From a bacterium UBP12_UBA5184 (GTDB lineage: Bacteria; Vulcanimicrobiota; Vulcanimicrobiia; Vulcanimicrobiales; Vulcanimicrobiaceae): a stretch of DNA of 5,960 bases. Below, one piece after another: positions 1 to 5,227 of the stretch; the stretch's first letter is position 1, and the number at the start of each line of letters is the position of its first letter. The position numbers were made by a program, and so were the translations under genes. The stretch lies in the NCBI GenBank assembly GCA_002413145.1, contig DHWK01000028.1, forward strand, positions 836 through 6,795, written 5' to 3'. The notes beneath the pieces are model-generated. The model was not told where the DNA came from. It worked only from the letters and a program-made list of their open reading frames with translations, and did no database searches.

Positions 1-2557
1 CCTCGTCCTGTTCGTTGTGGCCGAAGCGCCGGTAGCCGATCACGTCGATGATTGCGTCGTGACCGAAGCGGCGTCGGAAGTCGATGGCCAGGTGAACGGC
101 GGCGAGGCAGGCCTCGACGTCGTCGGCGTTGACGTGCACGATTGGGACGTCGAAGCCTTTGGCGAGGTCGGAGGCGTAGCGCGTCGAGCGGCCGTCGCGC
201 GGGTCGGTGGTGAAGCCGACTTGGTTGTTGGCGATCAGGTGCAGCGTTCCGCCGGTGGCGTAGCCCGCGAGACCTTGCAGGTTGAGGACTTCGGCGACGA
301 CGCCTTGTGCGCTGAAAGCGGCGTCGCCGTGCACCAAGATCGGCACCGCTCGGCCGATTTCGAGCGTCGCCTCGGGCGTATTATGATTGGTCTGCAGCGC
401 GCGCGTCCGGCCCTCGACGACGGCGTCGACCGCTTCGAGATGCGATGGGTTGGAGGCAAGTTCGACCGCGATCTTGCGCTTGTCGAGCGTGTAATACGTC
501 CCGCTCGAACCGTGATGGTACTTCACGTCGCCGCCGACGTCTTCGTCGTCGGCGCCCTCGCCGCGCGCGTCGGCGGCTTCGAACTCGGCGAGCAATTCCT
601 CATACGGCCGGTTGACGACGTGCGCGATGGTCGAAAGACGGCCGCGGTGCGCCATTCCGATGACCGTCGTCCCGACACCGTCGGCGGCAAGTTCGGTCGC
701 GATCTCTTCCATCATCGGGACGGTCACGTCGAGTCCCTCGATCGAGAACGTCTTCTGTCCGATGTACGTCTTGCGCAAGAAGCGCTCGAAGGTTTCGACT
801 TTGGTCAGCCGCGCCAGCACGTTGCGCGCGCGCTCCGGCGAGAGCGGAACGAAGTGGGTTCCCGACTCGATATAATCGCGCAACCACTCGCGCTGCTCGA
901 TGTTGGCGATGTGTTCGATCTCGTAGGCGATCGTCGAACTGTACGTGCGGCGCAGCTCGTCGACGATGTCGGCCAGCGTGCTGCCCCTCAGTTTCGTGCG
1001 CAGCACCGAAGCGGGGATCGCCGACATGATCGAAGGCGTCAACCCGTAACTGCGGACGTCGAGCGCCGGATCGCCGGTTGCTTGAGTTCCGAGCGGATCG
1101 AGCGTCGCGGCGAGATGGCCGTGACGACGATAGGCGGAGACGATCGCCATCCCCGCCGCGACCGCGCGCAACAGTTCGTCGGAGTACGGCTCGAGTTCGC
1201 GCGGCGCCGACGGCGCTTGTTCGGTGACGGCGACCGGCGCTTGCGCGACCCGCTTGGTTTCGAGCGAGCGGCCCGGAGCGAGCCCGAGCCCCGCAAAGAT
1301 CTTCTCGTAAAAGCCCTCGCCGCCGCGCAGCAATTCGTCGACCCGTTTGAGAAATTCACCCGACTGTGCGCCTTGGATCACGCGATGATCGTAGGTGCTC
1401 GTCAGCGTCATGATCTTTTGCACGCCGAGCGCTTTGAGCGACGCCTCGTTCGCATCGCGGAAGCCCGGCGGGTAGCCGATCGCGCCGGCTGCGACGATGG
1501 CGCCTTGGCCCGGCATCAAGCGTGGCACCGAGGCGACGGTCCCGATGCCGCCGGGATTGGTCAGCGTGAAACTCGCGCCGATCAGATCGTCGGCGCCGAG
1601 CTTGTTGTCGCGCGCCCTCGCGACCAGCTCTTCGTAACGCGCGCGAAACGCCGCGAAGTCGAGCGCCGCGGCGTTCTTGATGACCGGGACGATCAGGAAG
1701 CGCGAGCCGTCCTTGCGTTGCGCATCGACGGCGAGGCCGAGATGGATGCCGTTCTCGACGCGCTGCGGCGCCGCGCCGGCCCTTCGAAACGATGCGACGA
1801 TCGCCGGATCGGCTTCGGCGGCTCGGACCAGCGCGTAGGCGATCAGGTGCGTAAATGAAATCTTCTGGTCGCGGCCGGCGGCATCGAGCGCGGCGTTCAG
1901 TTCGGCGCGCTTGGCGTCCAGCGTGCCGACCTGCAGCGTTCGAAAGCTCGTCGCCGTCGGAATCGCCAGGCTCTGCTCCATGTAGCCGACGAGCGAGGCC
2001 GCGGGGCCCTTTAGCGGCGAGAGCTTCGCGTCGGCCGGGGCCGGCGGGGCGGGCGGCGACGGCGCCGCCGCAGGCGTCGCGCCGTTGCTCGCCGGGCGCG
2101 CCGTATCCCCGGCGGCTCGCACGACGTCGGAGAGCAGAATCAATCCATCGGGTCCGGTGCCCCGGACCCCGCTGAGGTCGAGGCCGGCGCGCCGGGCGAG
2201 GCGTTTGGCCCGCTGTGAGGCGACCTCGCTGGGCTGGCCGTTCGCCGCCTGCGCCGCACTGACGGTCGGCGGGGCGCCGCCGCCGTCCTTGACGCCGGCG
2301 GGTTTGACGGCCGAGGTATCGATCTCGGCGAGGTCGGAGCCGATTGCTACGGTCGCGCCTTCCGCCGCAAGGATCGACTTGACGACGCCGGCGGCCGGCG
2401 CCGGCACCTCAACGTCGACCTTATCGGTCGTGACGTCGACGAGCGGCTCGCCGGCGTCGATCCATTGCCCCAGCTTGACGCGCCATTCGACGATCGAACC
2501 CTCGGTGACCGACTCCCCCATCTCGGGAAGCGTCACGCGGACGATGGTCTCAGGCAC
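1..2557 (-). CDS. kgd: Multifunctional 2-oxoglutarate dehydrogenase/decarboxylase, lipoyl-E2-E1 fusion (3' end outside window)
   Basis: This enzyme oxidatively decarboxylates 2-oxoglutarate and transfers the succinyl group towards CoA in the TCA cycle. The 852 codons present read without a stop. Domains in order: lipoyl domain (about 1-80) with the lipoylation site TTDKVDVEVP, Lys46; peripheral subunit-binding domain (about 109-148, including RAKRLARRAGLDL and VRGTGPDGLI); Ala/Pro linker (about 150-178); E2 acyltransferase (about 180-425) with DHRVIQG, His391; then E1 from about 445. E1 shows IGQKTFSIEGLD near 600, MAHRGRLS with His637, SNPSHLEAVD near 703, and the ThDP/Mg site GDAA (Asp745) to NN (777-778). 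It ends in RRFGHNEQDE at the edge; by family length about 390 residues are missing. The GTG start at 2557 is chosen because the lipoyl fold begins at once and an in-frame TGA lies upstream; no clear Shine-Dalgarno is seen. The STYDHR-x2-QG form and the E2-E1 order match Kgd/OdhA. The lipoyl and binding domains are unlike the studied actinobacterial versions. Confidence 0.96.
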   Translation of the reverse strand, partial: MPETIVRVTLPEMGESVTEGSIVEWRVKLGQWIDAGEPLVDVTTDKVDVEVPAPAAGVVKSILAAEGATVAIGSDLAEIDTSAVKPAGVKDGGGAPPTVSAAQAANGQPSEVASQRAKRLARRAGLDLSGVRGTGPDGLILLSDVVRAAGDTARPASNGATPAAAPSPPAPPAPADAKLSPLKGPAASLVGYMEQSLAIPTATSFRTLQVGTLDAKRAELNAALDAAGRDQKISFTHLIAYALVRAAEADPAIVASFRRAGAAPQRVENGIHLGLAVDAQRKDGSRFLIVPVIKNAAALDFAAFRARYEELVARARDNKLGADDLIGASFTLTNPGGIGTVASVPRLMPGQGAIVAAGAIGYPPGFRDANEASLKALGVQKIMTLTSTYDHRVIQGAQSGEFLKRVDELLRGGEGFYEKIFAGLGLAPGRSLETKRVAQAPVAVTEQAPSAPRELEPYSDELLRAVAAGMAIVSAYRRHGHLAATLDPLGTQATGDPALDVRSYGLTPSIMSAIPASVLRTKLRGSTLADIVDELRRTYSSTIAYEIEHIANIEQREWLRDYIESGTHFVPLSPERARNVLARLTKVETFERFLRKTYIGQKTFSIEGLDVTVPMMEEIATELAADGVGTTVIGMAHRGRLSTIAHVVNRPYEELLAEFEAADARGEGADDEDVGGDVKYHHGSSGTYYTLDKRKIAVELASNPSHLEAVDAVVEGRTRALQTNHNTPEATLEIGRAVPILVHGDAAFSAQGVVAEVLNLQGLAGYATGGTLHLIANNQVGFTTDPRDGRSTRYASDLAKGFDVPIVHVNADDVEACLAAVHLAIDFRRRFGHDAIIDVIGYRRFGHNEQDE

Positions 2558-2589
2558 CAGACGTCTCGGCGGAAGGCATGCTGTGATTC

Positions 2590-2595
2590 ATTCTA
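2590..2595 (-). promoter_or_regulatory. Candidate -10 box of the kgd promoter
   Basis: On the minus strand this reads TAGAAT, five of six matches to TATAAT, and it lies between the upstream terminator (2637-2670) and the kgd start at 2557. It would place transcription start near 2583 and give a leader of roughly 26 nt. No convincing -35 hexamer is visible at 16-18 bp spacing, so the call rests on the -10 match and position alone. Confidence 0.35.
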
Positions 2596-2636
2596 ACGCC
2601 TGCCCCCGAACCCGTCTGCTCTCTAGGTCGCGCCCC

Positions 2637-2670
2637 AAAAGGAAAGCGGGCCCCGGTCGCCCAGAGCCCG
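2637..2670 (-). terminator. Intrinsic terminator of the CHRD/SOD-like gene
   Basis: Read on the minus strand, CGGGCTCTGG (2670-2661) pairs over 10 bp with CCGGGGCCCG (2656-2647), with two G-U wobbles, around a GCGA loop of the stable GNRA class. CTTTCCTTTT follows directly. It starts 30 nt after the stop codon of the gene ending at 2700. The U-rich side is only on the minus strand, so it should terminate leftward transcription and separate that gene from kgd. Confidence 0.85.
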
Positions 2671-2699
2671 ATAGCTTTGTTCTCAGGGGCCGGCTGCCG

Positions 2700-3101
2700 C
2701 TACTTCCCGATGTTGCCGCAGGACGTGTAGACGCCGATCTCCGCGCCTGACTTGTGGACGTTGACCGCGAGGCCCTGACCGACCAGTTTGTCGATGGGGA
2801 TGTTGAGAATCGTCGTCGAGATGCCATCGTCGACGTTCTTGAGCGGATACATGGGCTTCGGGTTCAGCGTCGCGCAAGGCCCGACATGAAAGTGGACCGG
2901 CTGAATCGCGCCGGTCGGCGCGTTTGCGATGGCGACCATGACGCGCGTCTTGTCGCCGAGCGGCGTAAGGATGACGGCGCCGTTTTCGCCCGACCCGTTT
3001 TGGGCAGTGAGGGCAAACACTTGCGACCCGGCGGCGTTGGCCGGCGGAGCGAGCAGCGCGACGGCCGCGACAATGGACGCCAGAATCAAGAGTCGTTTCA
3101 T
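2700..3101 (-). CDS. Secreted CHRD / Cu-Zn-superoxide-dismutase-like small protein
   Basis: A 133-residue exported protein. Residues 1-23 form a signal peptide: MKR, a hydrophobic core and a PANA cleavage site before Ala24. The mature part is beta-rich with PVHFHVGPCATLNP (His70, His72, Cys76), then AVNVHKS (His116) and YTSCGNIG (Cys128). HxHxGP is the signature of CHRD domains, which resemble the Cu/Zn superoxide dismutase fold; the HxH pair, later His and two Cys echo the SOD copper ligands and disulfide. No zinc-site histidine cluster or catalytic Arg motif is seen, so dismutase activity is not claimed. ATG at 3101 is preferred to the in-frame GTG at 3107 because AAAGGA (3115-3110) sits 8 nt from the ATG but only 2 nt from the GTG. 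The gene is divergent from the cupredoxin at 3312 and ends at its own terminator. Real gene: high confidence; family: moderate; function unknown. Confidence 0.85.
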   Translation of the reverse strand: MKRLLILASIVAAVALLAPPANAAGSQVFALTAQNGSGENGAVILTPLGDKTRVMVAIANAPTGAIQPVHFHVGPCATLNPKPMYPLKNVDDGISTTILNIPIDKLVGQGLAVNVHKSGAEIGVYTSCGNIGK

Positions 3102-3109
3102 CCGCACGG

Positions 3110-3115
3110 TCCTTT
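3110..3115 (-). promoter_or_regulatory. Ribosome binding site deciding the start at 3101
   Basis: AAAGGA on the minus strand is 8 nt before the ATG at 3101, normal Shine-Dalgarno spacing. It is only 2 nt from the alternative GTG at 3107, which argues for the shorter 133-residue protein. Confidence 0.7.
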
Positions 3116-3156
3116 CAATCGGAGGAAAGCGAGAAACAGACCTTTCGGCTCCGAGC

Positions 3157-3208
3157 GCGGAACCTCTTTTCGCGGTTCAAGCGGCCTGAAAAATCGAGCC
3201 GGTTCCGC
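3157..3208. repeat. 8-bp inverted repeat in the divergent intergenic region
   Basis: GCGGAACC (3157-3164) is perfectly inverted as GGTTCCGC (3201-3208), with 36 bp between. An internal GGTTC (3174-3178) could pair with the left arm instead, giving two mutually exclusive hairpins. It lies between the divergent starts at 3101 and 3312. It could be a bipartite operator or a leader structure of the minus-strand mRNA. No poly-U run follows on the plus strand, so it is not a rightward terminator. Confidence 0.4.
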
Positions 3209-3245
3209 AAAAAAGAGAGAAGCCAATCGGCGTTTAACAATCTTT

Positions 3246-3261
3246 CGGCACGCTCTGTGCG
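3246..3261 (+). promoter_or_regulatory. Sigma-54-like -24/-12 element upstream of the cupredoxin gene
   Basis: CGGCACGCTCTGTGCG has GG and GC exactly 10 bp apart and matches the known consensus TGGCACG-N4-TTGCW except at the first base, the first T of TTGC and the last base. It would start transcription near 3271, about 40 nt before the GTG at 3312, a sensible leader. No good sigma-70 pair is seen nearby: TTATAT at 3262-3267 lacks a well-spaced -35. Chance similarity in GC-rich DNA remains possible. Confidence 0.3.
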
Positions 3262-3295
3262 TTATATCGACGCATCCCTCGCAGGGAGCATCTTT

Positions 3296-3301
3296 GAGGA
3301 G
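3296..3301 (+). promoter_or_regulatory. Ribosome binding site of the cupredoxin gene
   Basis: GAGGAG lies 10 nt before the GTG at 3312. It supports that start over the far upstream ATG codons of the same open frame, which would read back across the divergent intergenic region and the oppositely oriented neighbour. Confidence 0.65.
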
Positions 3302-3311
3302 ATCGATTGTC

Positions 3312-3704
3312 GTGAAGAGGCTCGCGCTCACGTGCGTGGCGACCGTGCTCGCCGCTGCGGTCTGCACGCTCCTGCCCGCGCCGCAGGGCGCCGGCGCCGC
3401 CGATTCGGCGGCCGCGACCGGCGCGCCGGTCGTCGTGCACGCCAAAGACTTCGCCTACAAGCCGCTCGAGCTGGCGATTGGGGTCGGGACGACGGTGACG
3501 TTCGTCAACGACGACGACAGCGCGCACACCGTGACGGCCGGGGCGCTTGGTGACGACAAGAAGCCGCTCTTCGATTCGGGCAACATGGACAAGGGCCAGA
3601 AGTGGACGTTCACGTTCAAGAAGTCTGGGACGTATCAGTACCTGTGCACGTACCACGCTTTCATGAAAGCGAAGATCGTGGTGACGCCGCCGGCCTCGTC
3701 CTAA
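3312..3704 (+). CDS. Secreted cupredoxin, amicyanin/plastocyanin-like
   Basis: A 130-residue exported type 1 blue copper protein, expected to carry single electrons outside the cytoplasmic membrane. Residues 1-29 form a signal peptide: KR, a long Ala/Leu/Val core and cleavage after AGA (27-29). The mature cupredoxin fold runs from about 39 to 126. Copper ligands are visible: His72 in DDSAHTVT, then Cys112, His115 and Met118 in YLCTYHAFM. The C-x2-H-x2-M spacing is that of amicyanin rather than of plastocyanin (C-x2-H-x4-M). The GTG start is set by GAGGAG at 3296-3301 and the position of the signal peptide; the frame stays open far upstream but without sensible protein. No methylamine dehydrogenase or other obvious partner lies in the window, so the electron donor and acceptor are unknown. 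It is divergent from the CHRD/SOD-like gene and convergent with the lipoprotein gene. Confidence 0.93.
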   Translation: MKRLALTCVATVLAAAVCTLLPAPQGAGAADSAAATGAPVVVHAKDFAYKPLELAIGVGTTVTFVNDDDSAHTVTAGALGDDKKPLFDSGNMDKGQKWTFTFKKSGTYQYLCTYHAFMKAKIVVTPPASS

Positions 3705-3719
3705 CGCGCTAGCTGGGCG

Positions 3720-3734
3720 CTAGTGTGACACTAG
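3720..3734. terminator. Short palindromic hairpin between convergent genes
   Basis: CTAGTG-TGA-CACTAG is a perfect 6-bp inverted repeat with a 3-nt loop, midway between the stop of the cupredoxin (3704) and that of the lipoprotein gene. The minus-strand TAG (3733-3731) lies inside its arm. No U-tract follows on either strand, so it may act as a weak bidirectional terminator or merely protect 3' ends. Next to it, GCGCTAG occurs twice in direct orientation (3706-3712 and 3717-3723). Confidence 0.35.
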
Positions 3735-4177
3735 GTCGAAAACGTTCCGAGCGTACCGCCGCTCTGCAACGGTGGACAGGACGTTCCATTGCCGGTATTC
3801 CCCGTGAAGTTCACGCTGTACGAGCTGTTTGCAAACAGCGTCGGAATCGAGGCCGCTTGCGCCGTCGCACCAGGTTGGGGCGTCGCGGCCCCGCTCGGCA
3901 AGGGTGAGGGCGCGGGGCCAAACGAACCCGCTGCGACGGTCGAGCCGGCGGTCGTCAAGGTAACGCTGCCACCCAGTGGTCCTACATTCGAAAGGATGAC
4001 GACGCCGACGTTGATCGGGACCGCCGCCGCGCCGGGCTTCGGATACAACAACGTCGGCGGAGCTTGCAGGATTGCGGGACAGGGCGTTGGGCCGAAGGTG
4101 GAGTCGTTGCTGCACGCGGTCGAAAGCGCGATTGCGAGCGACGCCAGTGCGGTTGAAAATATTCGCAAGAAAAACAT
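3731..4177 (-). CDS. Small putative lipoprotein with Ig-like N-terminal segment
   Basis: A 148-residue exported protein of unknown function. Residues 1-21 form a hydrophobic signal peptide ending ALSTAC, with Cys22 as the likely lipidated residue; Ser rather than Leu at -3 makes this lipobox imperfect. After a short Ser/Pro linker, PPTLLYPKPGAAAVPINVGVVIL (about 40-62) resembles the first strand of bacterial Ig-like (SbsA/Big_5-type) domains, usually written as P-x-P/D-G-A-x-x-V-P. The middle (about 77-109) is Ala/Pro/Gly/Thr-rich, and SYSVNFTG near 119-126 looks like a closing strand. Cys33 and Cys134 could form a disulfide. The ATG at 4177 lies only 14 nt after the tRNA-Leu CCA end and has no good Shine-Dalgarno; an in-frame TTG at 4168 is an alternative. 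Signal peptide and composition support a real gene; the role is not recognised. Confidence 0.72.
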   Translation of the reverse strand: MFFLRIFSTALASLAIALSTACSNDSTFGPTPCPAILQAPPTLLYPKPGAAAVPINVGVVILSNVGPLGGSVTLTTAGSTVAAGSFGPAPSPLPSGAATPQPGATAQAASIPTLFANSSYSVNFTGNTGNGTSCPPLQSGGTLGTFST

Positions 4178-4191
4178 CCACGAATCGGGAT

Positions 4192-4278
4192 TGGTGCCCA
4201 GGAAGGGACTCGAACCCCCACGGCCTTGCGGCCACTGGTACCTGAAACCAGCGCGTCTACCAATTCCGCCACCAGGGC
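4192..4278 (-). tRNA. tRNA-Leu (anticodon CAG)
   Basis: An 87-nt class II tRNA including an encoded CCA end. Visible parts: D-arm GGCGGAATTGGTAGACGCGC, anticodon stem CTGGT/ACCAG around TTCAGGT with CAG at 4244-4242, a long variable arm with GGCC-GCAA-GGCC, T-loop TTCGAGT, discriminator A73 and CCA at 4194-4192. It reads CUG leucine codons. The acceptor stem GCCCTGG/CCTGGGC carries a U-U mismatch at pair 5-68, and two G-U pairs close the T stem. TTGACG at 4349-4344 on the same strand is a possible -35, but no good -10 is seen. Confidence 0.96.
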
Positions 4279-4385
4279 AAGGGCGCCGATTTTCGCCGAG
4301 CTCGCGCGCGTCCCTGGCTCAGCGCACGTAGGCCGCGCGTCGCCGTCAAGCGTCGCGCCCGAAGCGTCGGTTCCGTCCCAAACCG

Positions 4386-5138
4386 TTACCGAACGTAAGA
4401 GGCGCCGTTTACGTCGATCGTCGTCCCGGTCGCGTAATCGGCTTCACCGGAGGCGAGGAACGTGACGATTCGCGCGACGTCGTCGGGCGCCCCGATGCGG
4501 CCCGACGGAATCTCGGCTTCGACGGCGGCGCGAGCACGTTCGAGTTCGCCCTGCGCCATCTCGGTCTCGATGAATCCCGGCGCGACCGCGAACGCGACGA
4601 TGCCGTCTTTCGCGCAGCCGCGCGCGATCGATTTCGTGAGATTGACCAGCGCCGCTTTGCTCGCGCCGTAGTCGGCCAGGCTCAGCTCTCCGCGATGGGC
4701 CGCACGCGACGCGACGTTGACGATCCGCCCCCGCGCGCCCCGCGCATCCGCCGCTTGGCGCCGCATCGCGCGCAGCGCAAGCCAGACGAGGTTCGCCGCC
4801 CCAAAGAGGTTGATCGCGAAGGTGCGCTCCCAACCGGCGCGCCAGCGCGCGTAGCCGTCGACGTCGAACCGATTCTCTTCGAAGATCGCGGCATTGTTGA
4901 CCAAGACGTCGAGCGAGCCAAAGCGCCGAACGCACTCATCGACGAGTTCCGGTAACGCCTGGGCCTCGGCAAGATCGCACTGCTCGCACGCGACGCGCTC
5001 GCCGAGTTCGCCCGCCAGTCGCTCGGCGCGTTCGCGTCGAGTCGCGTAGGTGAAGAAGACGGAGTGCCCGGCGGAATGTAGGGCCCGGACGATTGCCTCG
5101 CCGATGCCTCGCGATCCTCCGGTAACCAAAGCCGTCAT
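4386..5138 (-). CDS. SDR-family NAD(P)-dependent oxidoreductase, FabG-like
   Basis: A classical short-chain dehydrogenase/reductase of 250 residues, close to the FabG length of about 244, likely a soluble tetrameric enzyme reducing a ketone or oxidising an alcohol. Visible motifs: cofactor site TGGSRGIG (6-13), CDL (54-56), NNAA (81-84), Asn110 in FAINLFG, catalytic Ser144, and Tyr157-x3-Lys161 in DYGASK, with Ser to Tyr spacing of 13 as in FabG. PGFIETEM follows near 190, and the C-terminal VNGASYV segment is typical. Arg10 in the glycine motif and Arg34-Arg35 after the second strand favour NADP(H); that is inference. The ATG at 5138 has no obvious Shine-Dalgarno but sits directly before the Rossmann strand. 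No fatty-acid synthesis genes are nearby, so the substrate cannot be assigned. It lies 89 bp downstream of the transporter on the same strand. Confidence 0.93.
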   Translation of the reverse strand: MTALVTGGSRGIGEAIVRALHSAGHSVFFTYATRRERAERLAGELGERVACEQCDLAEAQALPELVDECVRRFGSLDVLVNNAAIFEENRFDVDGYARWRAGWERTFAINLFGAANLVWLALRAMRRQAADARGARGRIVNVASRAAHRGELSLADYGASKAALVNLTKSIARGCAKDGIVAFAVAPGFIETEMAQGELERARAAVEAEIPSGRIGAPDDVARIVTFLASGEADYATGTTIDVNGASYVR

Positions 5139-5227
5139 GTCGTTAGCTTAACACGCGCGATGGCGCGCCGCACCGGCCTGGGCCGAGGTCACCAGCGCCG
5201 GAATTCCGTATCGCATTCCGCGAGCGT

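Noticed and set aside
17..1858. Plus-strand open frame of 613 codons opposite kgd
   Set aside because: It is antisense to a stop-free frame with unmistakable Kgd motifs. Its product is Arg/Asp/Val-rich with no recognisable domain, as expected from the G/C-biased third codon positions of the real gene.
2085..2750. Plus-strand open frame of 221 codons over the kgd start and its upstream terminator
   Set aside because: It is antisense to the lipoyl and binding domains, crosses the terminator and shows no domain; it is a compositional shadow.
2754..3311. Upstream extension of the cupredoxin frame to an ATG at 2754
   Set aside because: The extension runs antisense through the CHRD/SOD-like gene and the divergent intergenic region. 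It would bury the signal peptide, and a good ribosome binding site precedes the GTG at 3312.
3234..3656. Minus-strand open frame of 140 codons opposite the cupredoxin
   Set aside because: Its Arg-rich product has no domain, while the plus strand encodes the full cupredoxin copper site.
4192..4278. tRNA-Leu 3' end as an integration (attB/attL) site
   Set aside because: No integrase gene and no second copy of the tRNA 3' end were found in the window.
3982..4331. Open frames on both strands running through the tRNA-Leu
   Set aside because: They cross a complete tRNA gene and the signal-peptide region of the lipoprotein gene, and encode nothing recognisable.
4337..4369. Three GCGTCG copies at 13-14 bp spacing upstream of the tRNA, two of them as AAGCGTCG
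   Set aside because: They are short and built from motifs common throughout this GC-rich window, so chance is the simplest explanation.
5154..5167. CGCGC-GATG-GCGCG inverted repeat between the transporter and the SDR gene
   Set aside because: The stem is only 5 bp and no U-tract follows on either strand; it is too weak to call a terminator.
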